DNA of 64,000 nucleotides. It comes from Levilactobacillus andaensis. Its GTDB lineage: Bacteria > Bacillota > Bacilli > Lactobacillales > Lactobacillaceae. A program made the position numbers and the translations under genes. The stretch lies in NCBI RefSeq assembly GCF_016861695.1, contig NZ_BOLP01000003.1:1-64000 (forward strand), given 5' to 3'. This document shows positions 55,051-63,147 of this stretch, piece by piece. Positions within the stretch are counted from its first letter, which is position 1. Each line of letters begins with the position of its first letter. The notes under the pieces are model-generated. The model saw only the letters and a program-made list of their open reading frames with translations, was not told where the DNA came from and searched no databases.

Positions 55051-55314
55051 ATGGCATTGCACGAAAATAATCGGGTGTTTTGTGAAAAAACGGAACTCTT
55101 CTCTGATTCTTTTTACGGCACTATCACCAAAATTTACGAACACTCCGCGCTAGTTAAAGTTGAGCCTAAACAACTGAACAAGAAGGAAACCGATAAGATT
55201 GATTCATTCGGCGACCTAGTTGTCATCCGGCAAAGCGAGCTGCAACTAGTCGACGCCGCAGGTAAGCCCCTGAAAGAACCAGTCGAAGAAGAACCACTTG
55301 AAGCGGCTGAATAA
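55051..55314 (+). CDS. DUF2187-like small protein
   Basis: An 87-residue protein. About residues 15-60 (FSDSFYGTITKIYEHSALVKVE, then DLVVIRQSELQLV) have the pattern of DUF2187, a KOW-like beta barrel found in lactobacilli and bacilli. The acidic tail (EPVEEEPLEAAE) is unstructured. ATG 55051 lies 10 nt after GGGGGAC; an upstream TTG in frame is less likely. A terminator follows. Function unknown. Confidence 0.65.
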   Translation: MALHENNRVFCEKTELFSDSFYGTITKIYEHSALVKVEPKQLNKKETDKIDSFGDLVVIRQSELQLVDAAGKPLKEPVEEEPLEAAE

Positions 55315-55332
55315 TTCTTATAATGGTTTGAA

Positions 55333-55367
55333 TGATCAGTATCCCTTTGTGGATGCTGATTTTTTTG
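55333..55367 (+). terminator. Terminator of the DUF2187-like gene
   Basis: ATCAGTATCC pairs with GGATGCTGAT and seven T follow. Confidence 0.88.
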
Positions 55368-55398
55368 TTATTAATTATTAATAGTAAATTAGCGCAAA

Positions 55399-55436
55399 TT
55401 GGTCGCACTGCGGCTGCCAGGGCTTCCGCCTGCTAA
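55399..55436 (+). repeat. Family I repeat, truncated 5' fragment
   Basis: Only TTGGTCGCACTGCGGCTGCC and the next about 18 nt (AGGGCTTCCGCCTGCT) remain. Confidence 0.75.
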
Positions 55437-55481
55437 CCAGGACGAGAAGTATTTTGGCATTTGCTTCTCTTCACCACACAA

Positions 55482-55520
55482 CGAACGGGCCTGAGACAAC
55501 TTCCATCTCAGGCCCGTTCG
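55482..55520. repeat. Perfect 15-bp hairpin
   Basis: CGAACGGGCCTGAGA and TCTCAGGCCCGTTCG with a 9-nt loop. There is no T-run on either side; it lies 65 nt downstream of the MarR gene and may stop its transcript or protect its 3' end. Confidence 0.8.
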
Positions 55521-55585
55521 CCATGTCTCACGTCATCATCACTGGTCGCGTATTGTTACGCGGTCATCCGGTGTGGCGTGAACTC

Positions 55586-55978
55586 CTACTCTGCTGACGT
55601 CTCAATAATGCCTGCCAGTTGCCGCATTAACTCCGGTAGTTCGCCAGACAAGACATCGCTGACGTGTTCTTCAACGCGCCGTCCCCGCGGCGTAATCTGG
55701 AAAACGTGATACCGCCGGTCGGTTGGCAGCGTTTCATCTTGAATGAACCCCCCGTTCAACAGTCGACTGATCTGAATGGAGACCATCGACTGCCCAACGT
55801 TTAGGCGACGAGACAGTTCGCTCGTGCTGATTTTCTCAGACGCAAGCTCGTGTAAGATGCGGTACTGCTCAAACGTAATTGCATCTCCAGTGCTGGGCCG
55901 TTTAATAAAGGGTCGTAGCAGCGAATTCAGTTGGTGGATTCGCTCCACGTCCACGGCCAGTTTATTGGCTTCCATCAT
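55586..55978 (-). CDS. MarR family transcriptional regulator
   Basis: A 130-residue winged-helix regulator. The family core is complete: FEQYRILHELASEKISTSEL, the recognition helix NVGQSMVSIQISRLLNGGFI, and the wing DRRYHVFQITPRGRRV. Such proteins dimerise and repress nearby efflux or stress genes in response to small ligands. ATG 55978 follows AGGAGG at 9 nt; the frame is open further upstream without a site. No efflux gene is adjacent, so the target is unknown. Confidence 0.9.
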   Translation of the reverse strand: MMEANKLAVDVERIHQLNSLLRPFIKRPSTGDAITFEQYRILHELASEKISTSELSRRLNVGQSMVSIQISRLLNGGFIQDETLPTDRRYHVFQITPRGRRVEEHVSDVLSGELPELMRQLAGIIETSAE

Positions 55979-56213
55979 GACACTCTTCCTCCTCGTGACC
56001 ACTGACACCCATGCCGTGGGCCCCAGTTCGTCTTTAACATAGTCATCATACATATTGGTCGCTTAATGGCTAAATGTCACAGCGACTAAGTGGCCCTCCC
56101 CAATTATCCTATCATAGATAACCGACTATATTATAAACAAATCACATCTTGGCCAAATTTGCTATTATATCACTTATATTTAATGGTGCCAGCCTTGGTT
56201 TAACGGGGATTCG

Positions 56214-56990
56214 TCAGGAATCGAGCGGCGGCTCCATGCCACGTTGATCGTCCCGTAAAACTTGCCAGAGGGCCTCTTCGTCGACCGCACCGGTAGCTTT
56301 AGGCTGAGTCTTCTTCATGTAAGCGGTTAATAATTGCTTGGCAAAATATTGGCAGTAGGTCAGCTCATCCACTCGGGCCGGCTGTGTAATCAGCGGGCCA
56401 GCCTGTGGCGTCTGCATGAACTGCGTAACCCATCTTTGCCGTGACCGCTGTACTTGAAGTACTTCATCCCAGCTCTTGCTCAGGCGGGTGGTCGAGTCCC
56501 GGATAATCATCTCCATCCTAACTGTCAAGGAGATCCGGCTCTCCTCTTTGCGGGCAGTTGTGTTGACACTCTGCAGGTAGCGGCCATTCAGCCAGCTATA
56601 GTATTTGCCAATTTGAGAGCGTTCCGTTGCAAACAGTAGCAGATCACCCAGCACAAATGGCGTCGGACTTGTCAGCTGCAAAAAGTCCTTTTCCATGCGG
56701 CAATCAAACCAGTCGACCCCAACACACTTACTCAACGACTGAATCAGTGCACGGGGTGTTCGCTCAGTGCGATAAAAACCAGCCGTCGTCCAAATGACAG
56801 TATCTGCGGCACGGTCGCTGGAACTATAATTTTTCAAATACAAGAGCGTCGACCAATCAATCTCGACCTGATCACCAGGGACAAAAGTTACCACGTCCGC
56901 CGGTTGTAACTTTGTAAAATCGACTACCTGCGTCGCGGCCACCTTTTCCTGGTACTCCGCCGTTAAACCATGGGTCAACGAATTAGCCAT
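56214..56990 (-). CDS. Possible ComK-like competence regulator
   Basis: A 258-residue soluble protein. The middle part (about 60-190) follows the order of ComK: a cysteine/glycine segment (SLSKCVGVDWFDCRMEK), a proline-rich strand (LTSPTPFVLGDLLLFATE), an aromatic strand (YYSWLNGRYLQSV) and a later basic helix (QVQRSRQRWV), corresponding to FGSSYAGR, PIMVDPSNQIFLFPTLS and GWISHVHVKEF in Bacillus. Similarity is remote, and the protein is longer than ComK (192). If correct, it would activate DNA-uptake genes. ATG 56990 follows GAGGAG. A helix-turn-helix gene is divergent from it. Confidence 0.5.
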   Translation of the reverse strand: MANSLTHGLTAEYQEKVAATQVVDFTKLQPADVVTFVPGDQVEIDWSTLLYLKNYSSSDRAADTVIWTTAGFYRTERTPRALIQSLSKCVGVDWFDCRMEKDFLQLTSPTPFVLGDLLLFATERSQIGKYYSWLNGRYLQSVNTTARKEESRISLTVRMEMIIRDSTTRLSKSWDEVLQVQRSRQRWVTQFMQTPQAGPLITQPARVDELTYCQYFAKQLLTAYMKKTQPKATGAVDEEALWQVLRDDQRGMEPPLDS

Positions 56991-57316
56991 CGACTATCTC
57001 CTCCTCAGGACGATTGAGGTGTGTGATAACTTAGCATGGCCCCTTGTTTGCCCAGCTATAGATTCTCACAAAAACCGAATAATAGCAAGAAAGACAGCCT
57101 GCTTTTTTAAAATAATTTTTACACTATATCGTCTATATTTTGCGGATATTAATGGGTTTCAGTGGAAACTATCAGTAAAATTATCCCGAACTATAAATAT
57201 ATTAATATCAGATTTATTCGATTTTTCTCATAAATCCGGTCGGGATTATTACCTAAATTTCATGCAATCTGTTAGTTAACTTGCTATACTCAAAGTAATG
57301 AGGAGGCGACGTGCGT
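56991..57316. other. Divergent AT-rich promoter region
   Basis: No gene. It contains an extended -10 (TTGCTATACT, near 57280-57289) for the plus-strand gene. Several A-run/T-run pairs such as AAAATAATTTTT near 57107 could be ComK-box-like, but this is not distinctive in such AT-rich DNA. Confidence 0.4.
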
Positions 57317-57985
57317 ATGCAAGAATATCGGCATCCGTTGGGCGAAACGCTCCGTCAGATACGACTGATTTTAGCAGATGGCGCGATGCCCGACGAAATC
57401 TTGGCCATGGTCGATCTGCCGGCCTGGTACTTACTTGAATTGGAACGGGGCCACATCACGTGCCCCGACCCGGACACCCTAATGCTGATCTACGACTGTT
57501 ATCAAATAACGGCGGATCAGGTTGCGCAATTTCGAATGGCCCCCGACTTAAAAGCGGCCATCACCACCGTTATCACGGCGAAAGAAGCCACTGGCCAAAC
57601 CTACCGCCGTCAAAGCAAGTTCAAGTGGCCTAGTAGTGATCTGTACGCTACGGCATATCCCGTTGTGAAGATGACTGACCCCGCGGCTCGGAACAGCTAC
57701 GCGGATATTTTGCGTTGCGTGCGGGAACGCATCGAGTGGTGTCCCCTACTGATCACTAGCTTCTACTACCGACTATCACCCATGGCTTATTGGCAAATGG
57801 AAGCCGCCCAGTTGCCCGTCACAGACACCGTCATTCAGATTCTCTGTCAACGGCTAAACGTGACCAATTTGGATGTGTTTATTTATGCTGAGGATTTATA
57901 CACCACGTTGTGTCAGCACTTAAACTTGTCACAACAGGACATCCCCACCCAATTACGCCTACCTATGAGTGGCGATAGACACTGA
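57317..57985 (+). CDS. Protein with two helix-turn-helix-like domains
   Basis: A 222-residue protein. Residues 8-65 resemble an XRE/Cro HTH (LGETLRQIRLILADG, then LLELERGHITCPDPDTLMLI). About 130-190 shows a similar rhythm (YADILRCVRERIEWC, YWQMEAAQLPVTDTVIQILC), so it may have arisen by internal duplication. The linker is basic (YRRQSKFKWPS). ATG 57317 is 10 nt after AGGAGG; a GTG at 57311 is closer to that site but too close. Divergent from the ComK-like gene, which it might regulate. Terminator directly downstream. Confidence 0.7.
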   Translation: MQEYRHPLGETLRQIRLILADGAMPDEILAMVDLPAWYLLELERGHITCPDPDTLMLIYDCYQITADQVAQFRMAPDLKAAITTVITAKEATGQTYRRQSKFKWPSSDLYATAYPVVKMTDPAARNSYADILRCVRERIEWCPLLITSFYYRLSPMAYWQMEAAQLPVTDTVIQILCQRLNVTNLDVFIYAEDLYTTLCQHLNLSQQDIPTQLRLPMSGDRH

Positions 57986-57990
57986 ATTTC

Positions 57991-58030
57991 AAAAACCCAC
58001 TAGCAAGAAATCGACTTGTTAGTGGGTTTA
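57991..58030 (+). terminator. Terminator of the HTH gene
   Basis: AACCCACTAGCAAG pairs with CTTGTTAGTGGGTT, one G-U, and TT follows; A-run on the left. Confidence 0.85.
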
Positions 58031-58130
58031 TTAATTATTTTCGATAATGATTAATTGTCACACCATTTTAACACTTTTTGAAGGTGTGGTGAACTAACCA
58101 ACGTTCGCATAACTTTAATAACATATATTA

Positions 58131-58162
58131 AAAAGGACTGCCAAAATCGCAGTCCTTTTTTG
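58131..58162 (-). terminator. Terminator of the second S-layer gene
   Basis: AAAGGACTGC and GCAGTCCTTT flank a 6-nt loop with T-run on the minus strand. Confidence 0.9.
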
Positions 58163-58173
58163 TCACGGAAAAA

Positions 58174-59481
58174 TTAGCCAGCAATAAAGTCGCTAGTTGA
58201 AGTTGTAGTAGTAGACTTCACTGAACCTTTAACTGCTGTATAGTAGACGGTTGAGTTAGCTCCACCAAAAGTACCATCAGTAGCACTCTTCAAGGTGTAC
58301 TGATAAGCTACATAAGTACCATCAGCATTGGCTGTCTTCGTTACTACGACGAATGATCCAGCACCATCAGCCTGCAAATGTGCCTCAACGTCAGCAGCTG
58401 AAGCAGTCTTACCCTTAGCTTGTTTGAAGAATGTATCAGCATTAATCTTGGTTTGAACATCAGCTGGAAAGGCCAATGATGATTGTGCGGCGTCCATGTC
58501 TGAATTGTAAACCTTCAGGGTCGTCCCAAGAGAAACAGCATCGTTAGCAGTCACATAGACGGTCACTGAAGAGTTTTTAGCATAAGTCGCGGTAGTTGAC
58601 CCAAAGGAAGAAGCAGCGTCCTTACCGGCGATTGTGTAGCCAGTTGGAACTAACCCCTTAGCCTGCGTATATGCATCTGCTAACTTTAAAGTAGCTGTGC
58701 CAGTGGCAAACTCATAGACAGCAGAAGAAACCTTAGTACCAGATGACTTATCGACAAAGTTAAAAGTAATTCCGTTTTCTGCTTTAGCTGTGTCACTCTT
58801 AGAAGTTGTAACAGCACTTGAGTAGATCCAGCCGCTGATAGCTGGGTTAGCTGAGTCTTCGACGTAGTAGTAAAGTGAACCTTCACGCGTTTTTGTTGCA
58901 GCAGCAGTAACCTTCAAACTATCATTAGCGTAATTTGCCGTACTCTTAATTTGCTTAGAAGCCTTATATTGCGTGTATTGAGGTGCATCCCACGTAACAT
59001 TAGACTTGCCTGGATTAGTAAAGTAAACAGTCTTACCAACCATGGTGTTAGTTGCAGTCTGATCCGTTGTCGTAGAAGCCTTAACAATCCCACCATCAAA
59101 AGCATCCTGCGTCTTACCACCATAGATGTAGCCACGGTACTTACCGTTCATAGAAACAATCTTGTAGTAAACAGATCCCTTATTCGTTACCTTCATGTAG
59201 TAAGCACGGAAGTAATCAGCAGACTTCTTAGAAGCAGCCAGTTTCTTCATCGTCGTTACAGAAGCAACTTTCTTCGCACCCTTAATCGTACCAGGCTTGG
59301 AGTACAAAGCGTTTTTCCCCGTAACTTCAACGTTACGCGTTGTACCATCAGTGGTTAAAGTCTTGCTCGTAACCACCTTAGCCTTGCTAGCTGCTTGAGC
59401 AGTTGTAGAAACCGTTGCAACTGCACCTAAACTCAATGCTGCTAAACCAAGATAAAGTGTCTTTACCAAACTTGATTGCAT
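58174..59481 (-). CDS. S-layer protein, second copy
   Basis: A 435-residue exported protein. The signal peptide ends at about residue 30 (STTAQA). Residues about 31-200 match the N-terminal domain of the neighbouring S-layer protein: TTDGTTRNVEVTGKNALYSKPG, YFRAYYMKVTNKGSVYYKIV and the repeat-like TREGSLYYYVED. In L. brevis SlpA this part binds a neutral wall polysaccharide, while the C-terminal half self-assembles and is variable, as here. ATG 59481 follows AGAGGAGAA. The -10 TATACT (59527-59532) has no good -35, so expression may be weaker or conditional compared with the other copy. Own terminator. Confidence 0.9.
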   Translation of the reverse strand: MQSSLVKTLYLGLAALSLGAVATVSTTAQAASKAKVVTSKTLTTDGTTRNVEVTGKNALYSKPGTIKGAKKVASVTTMKKLAASKKSADYFRAYYMKVTNKGSVYYKIVSMNGKYRGYIYGGKTQDAFDGGIVKASTTTDQTATNTMVGKTVYFTNPGKSNVTWDAPQYTQYKASKQIKSTANYANDSLKVTAAATKTREGSLYYYVEDSANPAISGWIYSSAVTTSKSDTAKAENGITFNFVDKSSGTKVSSAVYEFATGTATLKLADAYTQAKGLVPTGYTIAGKDAASSFGSTTATYAKNSSVTVYVTANDAVSLGTTLKVYNSDMDAAQSSLAFPADVQTKINADTFFKQAKGKTASAADVEAHLQADGAGSFVVVTKTANADGTYVAYQYTLKSATDGTFGGANSTVYYTAVKGSVKSTTTTSTSDFIAG

Positions 59482-59824
59482 ATTTACATTTCTCCTCTGA
59501 AATTAGTTATTTTAATAACGTCACTCAGTATACCAAATTTTATTTTAGAATACCGCTATTTAGATAAACTTAAACAAGCTTAAATCACGGTACTCAAAAT
59601 CAACGTATAATGTTAAACAAATTCCTGATCACAGCCAATTTGTAATTGCACCATCAAATATAGACCGACTAGATTGCTCAAAATAAGCGTCAATTCTTAA
59701 AAAAACATTTTCCAACTTCAGTTTTACAAAAGAAGAGAACCAATTTAAAAATGAATTGGTCCTCTGAAGTCATCCTAACGAGTTGAAGTTGGTTGTAACT
59801 CAATTTAATCTCAATTTAATGTTC
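59482..59824. other. Spacer between the S-layer genes
   Basis: About 340 nt; AT-rich promoter region of the second S-layer gene. Some short direct repeats of TTTAAAAATG/AATTGG type, nothing else recognised. Confidence 0.4.
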
Positions 59825-59856
59825 AAAAAAAGGACCCCTCAAAAGGGGTCCTTTTT
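59825..59856 (-). terminator. Terminator of the first S-layer gene
   Basis: AAAAAGGACCCCT and AGGGGTCCTTTTT pair perfectly with a 4-nt loop, a very strong terminator. Confidence 0.95.
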
Positions 59857-59870
59857 AAACTAATCAAAGA

Positions 59871-61190
59871 TTAGCCAAGGTAATCAGTGTTACCAGTGTC
59901 AGTAGCGGTCGTAGGAGCAGCGCCCTTAACACTTTCAACAGTGTAGTAAGCAGTTACAGGGGAACCAAATACAACAGTTGCGTTACCTGACTTAGTGTCA
60001 GCAGCACTGAACGTGTAAACGTTGTGTGTTTGGTTACCATCTTTGTCAGTCAAAGTCTTACCAACCAACTTGTTCAACTTACCGGATGCAAATACATCAG
60101 CAGTAGAAATGTCGATGTTGTCAGTCGTCTTCCCAGTGAATGCGCTTTGTTCAGCAACAGTCAAGGATGGGAAAGCGTTAGCAGCAAGATCAGCAGCAGT
60201 CAAGGCAGCAGGTGCAGTAGTTGAGTTACCAACAACCTTAAAGCTTACCTTAGAAGTAGCAGCCTTAGTCACTTGAACTTGAACCGTGCTACCGTAAGTA
60301 GCAGAAGTTGCAGCATACGTGTTAGTCAAGGTGTAACCAGTAGGTGCCCCACCATTAACAAACTTGTTGAATGCAGTTAAGTCATCAGCAGACAAGCTAC
60401 CCTTTTCCTTAGTATCGGAAGTAGTAGTTACCCATGATTGAGCAGTGCCAACAGTGTTGTAGTTAGCATCAACGTACTTAACAGTGATACTGTTGTTAAC
60501 AGTAGCTGCAGCTGCTGGAGCAGTAGTAGTCAAGCCCTTGGCGTAAATCCAACCACTAACCGAAGGATCTTGGGTTGAAGTTACGTAGTAGTATAATGAA
60601 CCTTCACGAGTCTTAGTTGCAGCCTTAGAAATGCTCCAAGTACCGTTGCTAGTCGTGTTTTGAAGGTTAACCTTGCTTGCCTTGTACTGCGTGTTCTTAG
60701 GTGCAGTCCAGATAGTATTCTTTGAAGCGTTAGCAATGTAGTAATTGTTAACTTGAGTAGGCAAAGCAGCATCAGTAGTAGTAGCAGCAGACTTGATACC
60801 ACCAGCAAAGGCAGTAGCCGAAGTACCACCGTAAACGTAACCACGGTACTTACCATCCATCGTAACTACACGGTAGTATACTGAACCACGGTTAGTGGTC
60901 TTAACACCGTAAGCACGGAAGTAGTTAGCTGACTTCTTTGATGAAGCCAACGTAGCCATAGTTGCTTTAGAAGCAACTACCTTAGCACCCTTAACAGTAC
61001 CTGGCTTAGTGTATAAAGCGTTAGTACCAGTTGCTTCAACGTTACGAGTAGTAGCGTCAGTGGTCAAAGTAGTGTAGGCACCGGCAGTAGCATATGACTT
61101 AGCTGAGGCAGTAGTTGAGACTGCAGCAACTGAGGCAAAGCTTAAAGCAGCCAGACCCAAGTAAAGAGATTTCTTTAAACTTGATTGCAT
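59871..61190 (-). CDS. slpA: S-layer protein, L. brevis SlpA type
   Basis: A 439-residue surface-layer protein forming the outermost lattice. The signal peptide of 30 residues ends in STTASA. The N-terminal wall-binding domain (about 31-200) carries KSYATAGAYTTLTTDATT, FRAYGVKTTNRGSVYYRVVT and GKYRGYVYGG, as recalled for SlpA of L. brevis. The C-terminal half is Thr/Ala/Val-rich beta sheet and should be the self-assembly part. ATG 61190 follows GGAGG at about 10 nt. The promoter has a near-consensus TTAACA-17-TATACT, and a perfect terminator follows, both fitting very high expression. Confidence 0.95.
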   Translation of the reverse strand: MQSSLKKSLYLGLAALSFASVAAVSTTASAKSYATAGAYTTLTTDATTRNVEATGTNALYTKPGTVKGAKVVASKATMATLASSKKSANYFRAYGVKTTNRGSVYYRVVTMDGKYRGYVYGGTSATAFAGGIKSAATTTDAALPTQVNNYYIANASKNTIWTAPKNTQYKASKVNLQNTTSNGTWSISKAATKTREGSLYYYVTSTQDPSVSGWIYAKGLTTTAPAAAATVNNSITVKYVDANYNTVGTAQSWVTTTSDTKEKGSLSADDLTAFNKFVNGGAPTGYTLTNTYAATSATYGSTVQVQVTKAATSKVSFKVVGNSTTAPAALTAADLAANAFPSLTVAEQSAFTGKTTDNIDISTADVFASGKLNKLVGKTLTDKDGNQTHNVYTFSAADTKSGNATVVFGSPVTAYYTVESVKGAAPTTATDTGNTDYLG

Positions 61191-61238
61191 AATTTTTCTT
61201 CCTCCAAACATAATATATGTAATTTATCAAGCAACAAT

Positions 61239-61267
61239 AGTATAACCGAAATTAGCGCCTTTGTTAA
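61239..61267 (-). promoter_or_regulatory. Promoter of slpA
   Basis: The -35 TTAACA (61262-61267), a 17-nt spacer and -10 TATACT (61239-61244) lie on the minus strand. The leader is about 42 nt. Confidence 0.75.
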
Positions 61268-61570
61268 GAAATTTATTCCCTAACTTGCTAACTCGTTTCC
61301 ACCATTCCTTAACTACAAAGTTGATTATAGCTGGATAGTCCCTAAGAAACAAGGAATATGCCTGTTTTGTCGTTGGAATGAAATAATTTTCCGTGTTCTG
61401 TAATATTCCTGTCATGTGACGTCAATACTACTGCCAGTTTTCCAACTAAAGATTCTGCATGCAATGCTTTTCAAAGGGCTTTTAATTTTATAAAGCTTAA
61501 TGCACCGTTAAGGTAAGGCAACTTACTTGCAAAACATCCCCTGACGGTCCATACTGCAGATATTAAATGA

Positions 61571-61694
61571 AAGGGGGTGATGCTTTTTGGCAACAGGAAA
61601 TTGTTACCTTAAAGTGATCGCTTCCGCGGAGAACGGAAACGATTAACTTCTTTAAGGTAAAGGCCCGGCGAACTATTAGTCGCCGGGCCTTTTT
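61571..61694 (+). ncRNA. Candidate small structured RNA with a 19-codon ORF
   Basis: A strong ribosome site (AAAGGGGGTG, 61571-61580) precedes a TTG-started 19-codon frame (61587-61646) by 7 nt. The second half of that frame lies in a hairpin with perfect 11-bp arms TTACCTTAAAG (61604-61614) and CTTTAAGGTAA (61650-61660) and an inner TTCCG/CGGAA stem. A strong terminator follows at once. It could be a leader peptide, a small toxin remnant or a regulatory RNA. Confidence 0.45.
61659..61694. terminator. Strong terminator between the small RNA and the aminotransferase gene
   Basis: AAAGGCCCGGCG and CGCCGGGCCTTT pair perfectly with a 10-nt loop, followed by TTTTT on the plus strand. Confidence 0.92.
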
Positions 61695-61707
61695 GTGTGC
61701 TCTTTTT

Positions 61708-62919
61708 CTAAAATACCGGTCGGGTCTCCCGCACCGCGGCTTTCACCTGGTCACCTAACCGCTTCATCCCCACCGCGATTTCATCCGGTGTCATGCCCGT
61801 GAAGCACAGACGCAGCCCATTGTGGCTGTCACGGTTCGGATAGAAGTTGGTTCCCGGCACGTAGCTGATGTGCGCCTGCGGAATGATTTGATCCGTCAGG
61901 AGTTTGCCCGCATCGATGCCTGCTGGTAACGTGACCCAGTCGAAGAAACCGCCCTGTGGCGTCGTGAAGTCGACCTCATCCGGGAAGTCCGCCTGCAACG
62001 CCGCAACCATCGCTGCACACTGCTCGCGGTAGTGGTTTTTGAGCACATTGACGTGCGCATCCAAATCGTTTTCTTCCATAAATACATTAATAGCTGCATG
62101 GGTCACGCCGGTCGCTTCCAAGTCACTACCGAAACGCACCTTCATGATGGCCGCCAATAAGTCGCCATCGGCCACCAGCCAGCCCGTCCGCAACGCCGGC
62201 ATTAAGATTTTTGACATGCTCGACACGAAGACGACTCTGTCCTGTGTATCGAAACTCTTGATCGCCGGTAGTGGCGACTGCGTGTAGCCCAAGTCGCGGT
62301 ACGGCGAGTCCTCTAAGATCACGAAGTCATAGCGGTTCGCCAAGTCGACCAACTGCCGCCGTTTCGCCACACTCATCGTGATTCCGGTTGGATTGTGGTA
62401 GTCCGGCACCGTGTACAGCAGCTTGATGCCCGGGTGCTGCCGCAATGTTTCCTCCAACTGATCGAGGTCGAGGCCATCCGCCTGGAGCCCCACCGCGTGA
62501 TACGTCGGTTGATACAGGTCAAACGCCGCCAACGCCCCCACATACGTTGGCACCTCCACGGCCACTTCATCGCCCGGGTCCAGTAAAGCCTTGGCCACCA
62601 GTTCGATGGCTTGTTGCCCGCCGACCGTCAGGACAACGTTGTCCGCGGTCGTCGTCACCTGGCCCCATTTGCCGATTCGCGCCGCCAGCTTCGCCCGTAG
62701 CTCCGGGTTCCCCTGTGCCGATTGGTATTGGAAGAGGTGGGCCCCCTGCTGATCAATGGCGTCGTGAAACGCCCGCTGCATCTCTTTGACGGGGAAGAGG
62801 CTTTCCCTAGGACTACCCGCCGCAAAGGAAATGGCATCCGGGTGCGTATCAGTTGGAAACAGGCCACTTAAGGCCGAGGTCACGTCGGGATTGGCGCGTT
62901 GTGCTAACAAATTTTTCAT
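61708..62919 (-). CDS. PLP-dependent aminotransferase (2-aminoadipate / MocR-like fold type I)
   Basis: A 403-residue class I/II aminotransferase using pyridoxal phosphate. Family segments: ISFAAGSPRESLFPVKEM, the cofactor region LTVGGQQAIELVAKALLDPGD, the HNPTG motif (YHNPTGITMS), and the lysine motif SSMSKILMPALRTGW with the Schiff-base Lys. The C-terminal arginine segment GLRLCFTG binds the substrate carboxylate. It lacks the GntR domain of true MocR regulators and resembles YdcR/Kat-type enzymes acting on aromatic, branched or aminoadipate substrates; the exact one is unknown. ATG 62919 follows AAAGGTGG at 9 nt. It is divergent from the LysR gene, which may control it. Confidence 0.92.
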   Translation of the reverse strand: MKNLLAQRANPDVTSALSGLFPTDTHPDAISFAAGSPRESLFPVKEMQRAFHDAIDQQGAHLFQYQSAQGNPELRAKLAARIGKWGQVTTTADNVVLTVGGQQAIELVAKALLDPGDEVAVEVPTYVGALAAFDLYQPTYHAVGLQADGLDLDQLEETLRQHPGIKLLYTVPDYHNPTGITMSVAKRRQLVDLANRYDFVILEDSPYRDLGYTQSPLPAIKSFDTQDRVVFVSSMSKILMPALRTGWLVADGDLLAAIMKVRFGSDLEATGVTHAAINVFMEENDLDAHVNVLKNHYREQCAAMVAALQADFPDEVDFTTPQGGFFDWVTLPAGIDAGKLLTDQIIPQAHISYVPGTNFYPNRDSHNGLRLCFTGMTPDEIAVGMKRLGDQVKAAVRETRPVF

Positions 62920-63147
62920 AAAAGAGTCCACCTTTCTGACGAATCCAGCCCCCAGCCAGACTCGCCGACACTATCCATCATTCACTATCAGCATCGCATT
63001 TGGCCGTTACCTTACCGACCGGCCAAACTACCGACTGAGGCTTCCTGCTAACCTGAGAGTATGATAGAATACCTTTGAAAGAAAAGCTATTTCAACCATC
63101 TCGAAATAGCGTGAATGTTATTCATCTTTACCAAGGAGGTGTCCCCG

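Noticed and set aside
61227-61415. 62-codon minus-strand frame upstream of slpA
   Set aside because: It overlaps the slpA promoter, has no ribosome site and shows no protein-like pattern.
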